From Oscheius tipulae (Eukaryota > Nematoda > Chromadorea > Rhabditida > Rhabditidae), in assembly GCA_037178975.1 (NCBI GenBank), contig JASJZH010000001.1, positions 8,230,501 to 8,294,500 of the forward strand: a DNA stretch of 64,000 nt. The letters run 5' to 3'. The position numbers and the translations under genes are program-made. How positions within the stretch are numbered: the stretch's first letter is position 1; each line of letters begins with the position of its first letter. Shown here piece by piece: positions 21,723 through 33,068 of the stretch. A model generated the notes under the pieces. That model ran no database searches and was not told the DNA's origin. It saw only the letters and a list, made by a program, of their open reading frames with translations.

Positions 21723-23607
21723 CTATTGCATTTTCATCTCGGCTTGGAGCTGTTGGACCAGAGCAATGTCTTCTGGAGAAGGCTCATAGATCCGACCAAG
21801 AATGACCTAAATTTCAGTGTTTAGAGGGAAAAAAAAGAAAGAGAAACGAGCCTTGTCCTTGAAGAGTTTGGCCAAGAGAAGATAGTTTGCAAACATGAGG
21901 AGAACAAGAGTTACAATGTGCTGCCAGTCAGTCGTGTGAACGAGCATCCAGAACTGGATGAGGATCAGGGCTCCTTCAAAGACACACATACAGTTGATCA
22001 CGGTGCACGGGTTGGAGCAAAAGGTCTGGAAAGGATTTGGTGTCTCCGTTTCTTTTGATTCCCGACTGTATTCCCCTCATGCACTCACAAAGAAAGAGCT
22101 GTGATCCGTCCTTCCCGGACAAGCTGCCACGACTTTCACCGAGGCTGAGCCTCTCGCTTTGAAGCAGCTTCCATCCGGAAGTTGAACGGTCTCCCCGTCG
22201 TTGTAAAGAATTTCCGGCGTCCATGCCTGCGGTGCCAGATTGGCATAGCCTGTCTGTCCAATCTTCGGTCCTTCAATCGTATCCCAAATTCCCAGATGCA
22301 CTGCACTTCTGGAGATGTCATTCCAGCTGGTTTATGTGCTGAACTCACCTGTGAAGGAGATCGAGATAGTTTAAAGGCAGGAGATAGGTGACGTAAAGAG
22401 AGAAAGCGGTAAGAGCAACGACAGATCCCAGCTCCCATTCCCAAGCCTCATCCACGAGGACTTTCAGCGGCATTCCTTGTGTTGTTTTGTACTGCAAATG
22501 GTTGTTTCCAGTAGTGGGATAAACTCAGGGATAAACTCACTGGAACAAAGAAGCACGGTAGTGCTATGGAGAGAAATGCCGTCGAGAATCCAGCGAAAAC
22601 ACTCCTCTTGATCCTGAGTCTCAAGTCCAATAGAAGAAGACGGACTTCTTCCCGAATATGTGCTGAATCGCATGAATTTTGCCTCCCTTCCTCCTCTACT
22701 TACACGGTTTCTGACTACACATGTGCAGAACAGAGTCGAGATCGAGCTGTGCTGCCGGTGGCTCACAAAATCGTTCGATCACCTATGTAAGAAGGAAGTG
22801 AAGAATACAAAATCGGGTCATACCACGGCAATGTCGATTTCTCCTCTCCACCACTGTCCAATAGCAGCCTTAATTCGACTGATCTTCTCGAAGATCTCGC
22901 TGTGGAACATGAGGGAATAGACGACGATTCTGGAACACGAGCATGAATGAAGATGTACAGCAGAACTCACGGACAGAAGACACAGAGCACCGAGTTCAGC
23001 GGAAAGTCGTGACAGACTCTTGAGAAACTGAACAAGAAACTCGTGATAATCAACGTCATTAGCGGTGTTTTGACGAAGGCATATTCAATCACTGTCAGAA
23101 CTTGCTGGACGAATTCGCTTTTGTTGATGGAGAACGCAGCAACAAATTCAGAAATCTGCATGAGAATTGTCTTGTTGGAATATCGGACTAGAACTACCTG
23201 TTTCCAGAAGCATTTGGTAACTCTCCAGCCAAGAAGAAGACCGACACAGGAAAGAAAGTACGGATTTATCAGGTGGACCTTCTGAAACAATTTGTATCCT
23301 TTTCCTGTCTGCCTCACTTCCTCCGTGCATAAACTAGAACACTCACCATGGAATAATGCCAGTAAGACTTCGGCAGCCACCACAGAGTCTTGTAAATGTT
23401 CAAATATTGTAGAAACAGAGCCAAGACCGAGTAGAGAAACAATGTACATTCGAAGAAGAGCTCGCCTTGCGTGAATTGCATGTCTGGCCATGATGGATGC
23501 TGCGAAACTGTGACACCAGAAACCGAATCTTGCACAGGAGGAACAACAACTTGAGGAGGGACTGGTGGTGGTGGCTGTTGAGGTATTCGACGAGTTTTTG
23601 GTGGCAT
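21723..23607 (-). CDS. tmem-39: TMEM39 family multi-pass ER membrane protein
   Basis: TMEM39 proteins are ER membrane proteins linked in worms and mammals to collagen secretion and COPII transport. Ten exons keep phase: 23347-23607, 23198-23281, 22971-23155, 22824-22929, 22704-22782, 22541-22662, 22349-22491, 22089-22308, 21852-22025, 21723-21806, for 485 residues against about 488 in human TMEM39A. After a Pro-rich start (QQPPPPVPPQVV) come family blocks: LNIYKTLWWLPKSYWH, CSQKPSHIREEVRLLLLDLR, HLGIWDTIEGPKIG, and a last block CTVINCMCVFEGALILIQFW ... NYLLLAKLFKDKVILGRIY. The final intron starts with GC, not GT; the human-like DK-VILG junction fixes that boundary. It lies 228 bp behind rps-10 on the same strand, so it is probably in one operon. 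Confidence 0.92.
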
Positions 23608-23834
23608 GTCTCCAGTACACGAAGAGAATGCCCAATCGAGACGCAAAAGGGAAAATCCCTGACCTAGCTACGCAATTGCGTACCCCTCGACAGAAACTGG
23701 CTGACCCATTCTGAGACAATTACTACGTGTCGTGAAGCCATGTCTCGAAAATAAAGACTATGTTAGAAGCTGTCGAAAATAGATACACTAGTTCTTTTAC
23801 AACATTGGAACAATTTATTTGTAACAAAAACAAT

Positions 23835-24456
23835 TTACTGCTGCGGGGGAAGAGCTCCTCTTCCGAATCCGGCTCTGTATACACCAGCGGCTCCGGGTCC
23901 AGCTTCAGCAGTCTTGTCGGCGGCTCTGTAGGCATCACGGTCTCCTTCCTTTCCGGCAGCTGAAAATCCAAGATTATTTCATAATCTCGATGTATGCTCG
24001 TGCTGGCGATGACACGAGAAAATCGGTCGGAAAAGCTCGCAACATCTGGTCTTCACATAACAATCAAATTCAAAAACATACCGGGGCCACGAGTCGGGCG
24101 ATCTCCAAGGGGAACGCGGACCTCTCTGGGCTTGCTCTTGACAGTAGCGGGAACGATCTCAGGGGGAAGGTTCAGCTGTTCGCGGAGGTAAGTGATTCCT
24201 TCATCATTGAGATACCAGTAGTAGTGGCGCCAAGCGAACTGTTCCTTGACAAGTTCGCGGGAAGCCAGACTCTAAAAGCAGGTAATTCATAAAATTGGAT
24301 AGAAAGGGCTACCTTCAGGGTCTTGATAACTTCCAAGTTGGTTACTCCCTCAATATTGGGGTGGGTCTTCAGGTTAAAGTCTTTCTTGGCGACGGCGACT
24401 CCCTCGTTGAAGAGGTACTCATAGATGGCCTTCCTATTCTTTGTTGGGATCAGCAT
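23835..24456 (-). CDS. rps-10: 40S ribosomal protein S10
   Basis: Small-subunit ribosomal protein near the mRNA entry region. Three exons, 24313-24456, 24082-24271 and 23835-23959, give 152 residues, the normal length. The start [20 protein letters not shown], the middle [13 protein letters not shown], and [20 protein letters not shown] are hallmark S10 sequence; the tail is Gly/Ala-rich and ends [10 protein letters not shown]. It heads a same-strand series (TMEM39, Gemin6, charged secreted protein). It is divergent from rpl-24 with about 1.06 kb between start codons, suggesting a shared regulatory region for two ribosomal proteins. The codon choice (GCC, GTC, CTC, CGC) is the strongly biased kind expected of a highly expressed gene. 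Confidence 0.97.
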
Positions 24457-25518
24457 GATGACCTCAAGTTCTGGAAATTGTGAATATACAAAGAAGATAA
24501 GTACAGAGAGAAAAGAAGGTGTAAAATACTAGATTAACAGGAGATTGCTTAAAAGGTTGTACACTAATATGTATAATTGGAAAACTAGAGTTTGATGTAT
24601 AAGTAACGGAAATAACACAGAGGGCTTCGATAGCAGGGATGTATATCATTTTTGAATTTCCTATCTTTTTCTCTAGCAACAAATAAACGGAAAATACTCC
24701 AGCATGAGAAAAAGTGACAGAAAACAGCCGGACGAAGACTTGGATTTTTGGGACAACACAGCTCAAGCGCGGGCTACCGTAATCTCGCTGTTCGGCAGTC
24801 CATAGGCGCCAACATTAAAACGAACTGGAGGGCTATTTTCTAAGGTTTTCTGTACTTGTTTCGAAGATCTTTTCTGTGATTTCTTCTAAATGCGGATCTA
24901 AAACAGATGTGAACGAAACGCGAGAGAATAAAAAGAAAAGAAAAAGGGAAAAGAAGAAAAGTCTCGAGAGGATGAAAGTACATTTTCTGAGAATTCCTAG
25001 GTTCTTGAAACTTTTTTTTTGTTCCGGCAGAAGCTCAAAATGTTGTTAGAAACCTAGGAGTCGGTCAAGAAGCCTCAGAAAACATAATTGAAGACTCGGG
25101 TCCCGCCACGAAAAGCCGCTGTTCGGCAGCCCGCCATCTTGCAATGGTTTACGTGAAGCCCGCGAAGCCTTTCCTAAAATTTCCTCCCGTTTTTTCCGTC
25201 GATATCGAGAATTTGAACCGTGTTTTCCTCTTTTTCTTGTTAGTATGCATTGTGCAGGCGTCATCTAACTTTATTTCTAGCTCATTTTTACAATAGAAGA
25301 TGTCTCGCCGAAACATTCAAGGGCGCGATTTTTATGAACAGTTCTAGTCTATTTTCCGAATTTTATCCGCTTTTTTTTTTACCTTTCAGGCTTTCGTTGA
25401 CACGAAAAATGACATCTATTTTTGTTCTTTATGTCGTATTGCTGCGCATTCTTATCGTGTTGTATTCTGTTGCTCTTCTCGCTGAAGATTACACAAACTA
25501 GTTGGTTTCAGGTAAAAC
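24457..25518. promoter_or_regulatory. Bidirectional region between rps-10 and rpl-24
   Basis: No gene seen. GCTGTTCGGCAG occurs twice, at about 24787-24798 and 25119-25130, one copy towards each ribosomal protein gene; it may be a shared promoter element. T- and A-rich runs lie near 24930-25020 and 25370. TTTCAG at 25506-25511, eight bases before the rpl-24 ATG, looks like a spliced-leader acceptor. Confidence 0.5.
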
Positions 25519-26315
25519 ATGAAGTTGGAGACCTGTGCATACTCCGGATACAAGATCTACCCCGGACATGGAAAGCGCGTTGTCCGCCCTGACGGAAAGG
25601 TGAGGTTTTCTTTAAATTTTGCAGTTGGTTGCTTCATTCTTGTTACAATTTGACTGATTGAAAATTTCAGGTCCAAATTTTCCTCAACAACAGATGCGTC
25701 CGTGCCACCAAGCTGAAGAGAAGTCCTCGTGATATCCGTTGGACCGTGCTGTACCGTATCAAGCACAAGAAGGTTTGTTCTTACATTGTGACTTTCGAAA
25801 CGCTTTAACTTCAGGGAACTCACGGACAAGAGGCTATCCAGAAGAAGAAGGTTAAGAAGACCGCCCAAACCGTTAACAGAGCCGTCGCTGGAATGACTCT
25901 TGAATCTATCCTAGCCAAGAGAAATCAGACCGCCGAATTCCGTAAGCAGCAGAGAGACGCCGCCACTAAGGCTGCGAAGGACGCCAACAAGGCTGCTCGT
26001 GCCGCCAAACAGGCTGCCAATAAGGTATGTTCTCGTCTTTGTTCATTTGTTACGGTGCGCAATATTAGAGCTGGCTTTGACCCCATCTGTCTCAATCAGT
26101 GTCGAAATTGCGCTATATAGAACGCATTCGGTCCGATTGCTTGGTGCCGAGTACTCGAGATGCGCGTTTTGCTCATTTTGGCCACTCGATGTATCCAGTT
26201 TGCTGTTACCTAATGCAATATTTTCCAGGAGAAGAAGGCTTCCGCCGCCAAGACCCAAGTGAAGGCACCGAAGGTCGTCAAGACTGCCGCTCCTCGTGTT
26301 GGTGGAAAGCGCTAA
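25519..26315 (+). CDS. rpl-24: 60S ribosomal protein L24
   Basis: Large-subunit ribosomal protein. Four exons, 25519-25599, 25671-25772, 25815-26024 and 26229-26315, give 159 residues, the C. elegans RPL-24.1 length. It opens [20 protein letters not shown], the L24e zinc-ribbon-like start (this copy keeps the first Cys but not a full CxxC), continues [13 protein letters not shown], and has the Ala/Lys-rich helical tail ([18 protein letters not shown]) ending APRVGGKR, typical of nematodes. It is very likely trans-spliced at TTTCAG 25506-25511. A membrane-protein gene starts 314 bp downstream on the same strand and may be co-transcribed. Confidence 0.97.
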
Positions 26316-26628
26316 ATGTTAAATGAATTTATTGTTATAAACATTGTTGTATACTTGACGTTTATCTCTGTATTCAGGGGTAGTTTTATATTTCTGTGCT
26401 GGGAGAAAAAGTCTTCTTAACCCGGCTTAGCTTGGCTCTTTTTCTAATTGCCTGTGTCGTGCAGCTTGATCGAATACTTCTCCAGCTTTATTGCAAGCAG
26501 TTCTCTTCTTGCCTGTTTGTGCGTGGATGGCGTTTGATTGAAAATGTCGCCGCGCCTGTTATTTCCTCATTTCGGACATTCTCTACCATCTTGTCCAGCA
26601 CGACTCTTGGAAATGGATAGCTGAGAGC

Positions 26629-27970
26629 ATGTTAAAGGAAAGCTACGCAATATGCACTCTTCTTCTAGTGTGGGGATGTTGGCAAGTTGGCCGCCTGGAT
26701 GTCCCGATCCTCGATATTCCCATAGATGAAATTCGGTTATTGATGACCGAGGGAACATGTAAATTTGGTATTGATATCTCTGAGGGGCCTGTTTTCAATG
26801 TCCGACAAGAGATTGTGGTTCAACGAAGTAACTGGAGTTTTATGAGCGAGAAGTTTTACTTTCTACTCTACGAAATGTCGTAAGTTTCGTTTAGCATTAC
26901 CAGAAAAAGCATATTACAGCAACCTGGAAAAGTTGAGCTCATGGATGCTATCTCAGCTGTTCACACTACACTTTTTCGAGGAAATCATTGTCTGTGAAAA
27001 GTTTTTAGTGAGTCTTCTAAGCTGGTCTAGCGTCAAATCGTTTGTCAGGTAGCCATTATCGTCCTAGGCGTACTCAATATGATCGTTTATCTTCTCACAG
27101 CCGATCCTCTGATTCCAACAGCAACAGGGAAGAAGACGAGTGCAAAGGAGATGTGAGTAGGCAAATTCTCAAAGATTTTCTTCTTCTTTTCAGGCGTTAT
27201 ATCCCGGAAAAGTTCATAATTTTGACCTCGGTCATAGTCAGGACGCCGGAATCAGGGATGCGGGAGAAACAGTGAGTCAAAGTAAGCACAATGTTAGAGA
27301 AGGCGTTTAGTTTTTCAATGACTCGACTCAATGGGACGGCAACCTGTATTCTTACGGACATTACCGTCTTTGCACTGTGGTACGCGATCCTATCGTCCAT
27401 TTCTTTGGCTGTGAGGAGAGTGACGTTCCGATTGGAGGAGGCTGTCCTTCTGGACAGACACCGCTTCAATGACTGGGCGACTGGACCCTATATCAAGACT
27501 TGCTTTCTCCTTTTTGCTCTTTTCTGTACCGGAGTCTCGACGGTCTCCATGACCATCACCTCGTACCGACTCGTCCATCCTCTGTATGCCGCCGTGATGA
27601 TAGTCGAGGTAAGGATAACACTGTTTCTCTAACTCTATCACCCAGAGCGTCGAAGTCCTGCTGAAAACTTGCTACGCTGTATCTCTCCTCCTCCAAAGCT
27701 TCCTCAATCGGGACAATAAGAGGTCAGTCGAGGACTGCTTTATGCGGTTCAGCACCTCCGTCTCCGAACATCTTCTCTCAATCATCCGTTATTCTCTGTA
27801 CATGGTGAGTTCCAGAGAGTACTATCTAACCCCATTTCTAGTACATCGGAGGGTTTGTCAACAACAAGATCATTCCATTATGTTTCATAACGCCGGCACT
27901 TTTTCATCTCAACGGGTTGTATTCCACCCTCACCTCTAATCGTTTCTATGTGGCACAGAGGCGAGACTAG
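26629..27970 (+). CDS. Multi-pass membrane protein, unrecognised
   Basis: Seven exons keep phase: 26629-26879, 26920-27007, 27049-27152, 27194-27271, 27311-27608, 27646-27804, 27842-27970, for about 368 residues. Introns are 37-42 bp. At least five hydrophobic segments are visible: ICTLLLVWGCW near the start, VAIIVLGVLNMIVYLLTA, TDITVFALWYAILSSISLAV, CFLLFALFCTGVSTVSMT and the segment at VEVLLKTCYAVSLLL; it ends VAQRRD. The intron at 27272-27310 matters: reading through it would split this into two shorter genes. Coding-like sequence continues about 25 codons upstream of the chosen ATG (DILYHLVQHDSWKWIAES) until a stop, so the true 5' end may differ. AATAAA lies at 28017-28022. The fold could be a nematode chemoreceptor-like or other polytopic family; I cannot say which. 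Confidence 0.75.
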
Positions 27971-28297
27971 AAGTAGTCGAATGGTCCAGAAAAAGCTTTA
28001 GTTTGTGAAACCGTGTAATAAAGTTCTTGATGGAATCAACACTACAAGAGAAATGCTCCGTTTTGCTTCTGGTACAATAAAGGGTTGCGAACGCGGAAAG
28101 CAAAAGCGAACCAATTTGCTAAAGGTTCTAGGAACTTTCTCTAGATTTCCCAACTTTGGGTTATTTTGCTTTCGAATCTTTTATTCTACCAGAATCTTAC
28201 TCTCAGCGCTGTCGTCTCCGACTCTCCACCAAGGTCAATGAACTCTACTTTTTCACGGTAGACAGAGGCAGTCTGACATGAGCAGTAATGCCACAGT

Positions 28298-28504
28298 TTA
28301 TTTTCCCTGCGTCATGGAGAAGAGACTGCAAGCTGGACAGCCAGCTCGTGAATCCGCCACTTGCAGCCGTTGAAAGATGGTATGTCCGGGCTCGGTCTTC
28401 TCGGCTCTGAGAGCGTCCCACTGAATCCACAGCGGTGTTTGATATAGTCCTTGAAAACCCTCTGGCCTGCGCCCATATTCTTTGAAAGGAAGAGGTTGAC
28501 ACAT
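28298..28504 (-). CDS. Possible small ORF, unrecognised
   Basis: A 68-codon frame starting MCQPLPFKEYGRRPEGFQG and containing AGCPACS before its stop. Composition looks protein-like, but no splice partner, signal peptide or family is visible, and two other frames are open over the same stretch. Weak. Confidence 0.2.
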   Translation of the reverse strand: MCQPLPFKEYGRRPEGFQGLYQTPLWIQWDALRAEKTEPGHTIFQRLQVADSRAGCPACSLFSMTQGK

Positions 28505-28893
28505 GTACACCAGTAGAGATACTTTCTTTATTTGGTTGTTGTTCGAAGTTCTCAAGAGAGTAGATGGTCCTCGACCAACTGTTGCTATGAAAGCTGGATA
28601 TGAACTTCTGGATGTTGTGTGGCTGTCAGAAGATTCTAGAAGACTGAGGCTGTTTCAATACGGCCTTCTCTTTGTTGCGATTTTTCATGACTGCAGGCGT
28701 AAAAGCCCTGTTTACTGTCGTGTCTTCTGTTTTGCTAGTTCTAGTCCATACTAATTTAGTTGAGTTCTGGTTGCATTGCCTTAGGATTGTCCCTTGTCCC
28801 GGTATGCACTATAAAATTGTATCCGTCCAATCTCTCTAAAGTATGAAATAACCTGAACGTACACTCCTGACGTAAACCATGATGCCAGTAATA

Positions 28894-29030
28894 TGATTAC
28901 TGCTCCCCAGGTTGCAGTTTTGTAGTTAGTAATGTCTCTTTCTTGGAAACCGAAAAAGTACTACTAAATATGATTACTGCTCCTCAGGTTGCAGTTTTGT
29001 AGTTAGTAATGTCTCATTCTTGGAAATCGA
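28894..29030. repeat. Tandem direct duplication, two units of about 75 bp
   Basis: ATATGATTACTGCTC-CAGGTTGCAG...TTAGTAATGTCTC-TTCTTGGAAA occurs at about 28894-28956 and again at about 28967-29029, with only a few base differences. Recent duplication; no coding sense. Confidence 0.85.
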
Positions 29031-29945
29031 AAGTGTTACCAATGACGTCTCTGTTACAAATCTAACTTTGTCTGGGCTTTCCGATCGACGTTGTCTCCTC
29101 CCACTTTCTGACATTTCTTACCAAGAGAGCAGGGCCAGTTAGTTATCTCGGTGTTCGCCCACCTTCCTGTGAAGACTGATAGGACCGGTTCAAATCTCTG
29201 TTTTTGCAGACAATTTCCGGTTGACGTTTTCTCTATAATCGACTACCTACAGTATCCCGTTTTGACTCTCTTTTTGTCCTATGTGATCAGTTCTTTTTTT
29301 GACCTACGACATCAGCTCTTCTCAGCCATGAAATCTAAAGTATGACGAGGTCAAAACAGTCTTTGTTTTCCCCTCTTATTCACCCCTAACTACCCGTCTC
29401 CTTCCCATAATTGACTTATTCACTCCCATGTTCTTCGCTTCTGAAAATACCCTCTTATTGTTTTCCACTGCCTACCAAATTTGTTACGTAATTTTATTAG
29501 CCTCTTGGCTGACGTGGCAGTTTCTAGAGCTGTTTTGTCTCAACTCGAAGTAGACGTTTATTGCTGTGTTGACAGTCTGCAGTCAGGTAAATGAGATTGG
29601 ATTGGTTAGTTTACTACTGGTAGAGTGGTGACGTTCAAGGGGTTGTAAAGACTTCCTTATGCTCTTCAGTTATTGGCAACAACTTTGTTTGGCTACCGTT
29701 ACTTATTATACTCTATTTCGGTGAAGATCGTGAATCCAGAACAAGAAAAATGTTATGAACTATAAGATGGCTCATGAGTCATAGATCCTCTTGGGCCACA
29801 GTAAGCAAAAGATACCGTAATCCATGGTTTTAAAGATTATACTTTAGCGTTCTCTTAGACCCCACCCTGAGTCGGGTCGAGTTTCAAAGAATTTTCAACG
29901 TTTTACCTATATTAGAAAGGTACCGGCCGTCCTTTCGTTATCATT

Positions 29946-29982
29946 TTGCTTTGGCGGCTGCGCCATTTCGTAGTAACAAAAG
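29946..29982. repeat. Dispersed repeat with GGCGGCTGCGCC palindrome, copy 2
   Basis: Matches 16541-16578 (TTGGCGGCTGCGCC, TTCGTAGTAACAAAAG), with weaker similarity on both sides. Confidence 0.65.
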
Positions 29983-31491
29983 GTTACCAGAGGGACAAAA
30001 TCCAAGTTCTAGAGCGCATCCAAAGTTTACTTAATTTAGGCAATAACTGTTTCTGAACAGCAAAATTTCTGGACAGCATAATTGTATGGCTTGTTCCGCG
30101 GACTCGACAAACAAGCAGAGTCCGCCACAAAAACCATCGCGCTTTAGATAGTAGAGATCACGGGAGCAGATAAAATGTTCTAAAAACACGTGCAGAAAAA
30201 AGGGTTCCGCGCCCTCCTTTCTCCAAAAAGCAGTAGTTTTCCCAAAGACCACTCTCGAAGCTACTTCGTTAGACTCGTTCTACAACGATCATGGTCTGTG
30301 GGTACCGCAGTTACAATCAAAATGAGCCCGAAAGCTTATTTAGAGGGGCACCCCTAACTATTAGATGACCGACCGAGAAGAAATGGTACGGGGGTGACAT
30401 CGGCGACCGTGCCCAATACAAGAATGAAACATCTCTTTTCGCGTCGAAGAAGTGATTTTCCAGCGTTGTGATGCTCAGCAAAGCTGTAGATCTTGGTACG
30501 CGCTATAACTTTGCTGTACATCTAAAAGTTTAAAAGTCAGTTTTTGCACGAGAAAATGAGCAGAGCAACAACCCGTGAACCATGTCGGGTCGGGTCAAAC
30601 CCGACACCGAGTCGTGTTGAACACGGTTTCGAACGCCTCTTCTGGCAAAATGGTCATGGAGAACAGTCGATGTTTGCGGTTCGATACTGTCTGACCCTCT
30701 GTCTTTGACTAACTTTCTGGCTCCATCTTTTAGTATTACATCACCCACTAACTGAAGGTAATCCTATTGTAAATTACTCACAAGCTTTCATCGACAGCCC
30801 CTCTTTATTGTTTCGCCGAAACTGCGGTGAGAAAATGGCCCGGAGCTTATAAAGCTTGCTCAAGGTGATAGTGCGTACTCTTTTCTACGCCTTTAAAACT
30901 TCTCACTGGCCTTTGGACCAACATCCTGTCGACTCTTTGCTTTTTTCGCTCTCTTGACCGCGCCCTGATATGGTTTCTGAAGGTAGCCCAGGAGTCTTTG
31001 GCTACCTGACGTCCCCTGTTTCGGACTTAGTGGGGGACATATTCTTAAGGAACTCTTATCGTTGCACGTGTGTGACAAACCCTACTGACGCACGGCGGCT
31101 ATCAAGCACACGCTGACGCACATTACGAATAGTTTTAGCAACAATCTTCACTCCTAGGGCCTTTTGATTACGAAAGGGGGTGGTTGGATGAAGCACCATT
31201 TACGTGTCTGTGGGGGAATGCAAATAAAGTCGCTGCTTATCTGGACAGGAAGAACACATTTAATGGCCGGTGTGAGATTGTCCAAGAATTCTGAGAAGAT
31301 CCAAAGTTCGAAGACAGGTGTCTTGGCAAACTACAAGGGGAGACAGAGATCAGGACATGTTTCGAAATTGTTCGTGGGAAGATGCACGTAATGGGAACGG
31401 GAAACAGAGTTTCTATCCTTTAGTCAATCTTATGGGGTTGAGCGAAGGCCTAGATTCCTTGGATTATCGTATGTTCAATACAAGAAGAGGT

Positions 31492-31626
31492 CACTACCGT
31501 AAGGCATTCGTTTTCGTGACGGGAACTTCGTTGAAGCCAAAGGGAGGCAGTCTTAACTTTGTTGAGTACTCAATGTTTTCGTCCTAAACGGGACCCGTCA
31601 CGAAAACACACGGATTATGGTAGTGG
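31492..31626. repeat. Fold-back MITE-like element, family 4
   Basis: Terminal inverted repeats of about 32 bp, opening CACTACCGTAAGG and sharing a perfect 14-base inner block GTTTTCGTGACGGG with its complement CCCGTCACGAAAAC on the right side. Length about 135 bp, no coding capacity. Confidence 0.65.
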
Positions 31627-32829
31627 TACCTCATATTTTTAAACAAACCATTCCTCATAGTAAAGACTTTTACGCGTCCTGCTTGAGAAATTGGGAAATT
31701 CTAGTAAGGTGATGTTGTAAGATGACTTTGGAATTGTCATTCCCGGTAGACCGCTTCCAGGTGAAGCAGCCTCTTCTTCGAGTCTGCTGTTCCTTGTACT
31801 TTCTCGTTTTGCATCATAGACTACTGTAACTCTCGGACTTTTTACCCGAAGTGCCTCTCTCTTCTTGCCTAGAGCCATTGAATCCAGTTAACGAGCCATT
31901 TTGAGTGGGAGTGATAAGCACCGAGTCCTTTCCAAAAAGTTCTGTCCCCTCGTACAGTGTCCTCGCGTCATTTTTCTGGCTTGTTTAGGATCCGATCACT
32001 GTTGTTCGTCCCAAACCCGATTCTGACCCGTGAGCTGTTATCATTTGAGCTAACCGTGGTCTCCCTGCTCAGCAATGTCTGGCTCTCTCGGAATGTGGTG
32101 CTTTGCTCTTTTTCTTCCCTCACATACCTATTTTTAAACAGCGGCACCATCTCAGTAATACGGCTACAGTGTACCCAACTTGCAGTGCTCTGGGTTACGG
32201 TATCTTCTGCTCAAACTGTGAGCTTGTAGTTAGGGCAGCTACTGTAGTTGAGAATGCTTTGTTTAGATAACTGCTACCGTACTACGGAAACCGTAGCCTC
32301 TCTACCCTGTTAATTACTCATCCTCGCAGAGAGACACAGACCAGAGCAGGTGTTCCACTGTTCCCTTCTGACTCATCCTCTCTCCGGTAATGGTAACAGT
32401 TTATGACCGTTAAAGATCTTTAAGCACTTTTATGTAAAAACAGTGAGCAATTAGTCAGCCTTCGGTCTTTGAGGTCTCAAAACAAATTGTGTTTTGCAAA
32501 ACTTGGAGCTTTACAGTAGATACCAGGTCCCATGATGGGGAGGAATAATCTTTTTGTAGTCAGTCGGAGACTGAGTCAACAACTGACCTTTTACAGCCTG
32601 CACAGCTTTCTCAAATTCTTCCATACCTCACTGTCCTTTTTGCGTCATGGCTGTCAAAAATAGCGAGGAATGGTCCGGGTACAAACAGGATTCCTCTTAT
32701 CATATAAGCCTCCAGACGGTTCTTCATGCTCTCTCTCTCTCACTTGAGACGACCCGTCCGGGTCGGTCTCCTGCGGTCTTTTGGGCATTTTTGATCCTCA
32801 CTGTCCTCTTTGCTGCCAGCCTCTGCTCT

Positions 32830-32873
32830 GATTACGGTCACTGAAGATCTGCCAACCTTCAGTCACCGTAATC
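32830..32873. repeat. Near-perfect 17-bp hairpin
   Basis: GATTACGGTCACTGAAG, a ten-base loop, then CTTCAGTCACCGTAATC: one mismatch in 17 pairs. It lies about 200 bp upstream of the six-cysteine peptide gene. Too short for a usual miRNA precursor; could be a regulatory hairpin or a repeat remnant. Confidence 0.6.
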
Positions 32874-33068
32874 TTTCCATTCAGCCAGAAAAAGAATTGA
32901 CCATCCTTCTATGGTCTGTCCTTTCTCTTCTCATTGGCAGTCCATCCCTAAAATGACTCGGATGTGGCGCCGATCCTCTTTCCTGTCCGTGGCCACCCAC
33001 CTCACGGCTTCTTATTTCAGTCTCTCCTTCTCGTCTCTTGAATCAAAAGCCCAAAGATTTCAGAAGAC

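Larger units (their letters stand above)
27971..33068. other. 5.1 kb gene-poor region
   Basis: Contains a tandem duplication (28894-29030), a dispersed repeat (29946-29982), a fold-back element (31492-31626) and a short near-perfect hairpin (32830-32873). Many short ORFs, none with supporting splice structure. The best is a minus-strand 68-codon frame starting MCQPLPFKEYGRRPEGF (about 28298-28504), which I cannot confirm. Confidence 0.6.

Noticed and set aside
27042-27275. Separate genes at 26629-27315 and 27319-27970
   Set aside because: A 39-bp intron (27272-27310) joins them in phase, so one seven-exon gene explains both.
28921-29012. CRISPR-like direct repeats
   Set aside because: Only two units, in a eukaryotic genome; simple tandem duplication.
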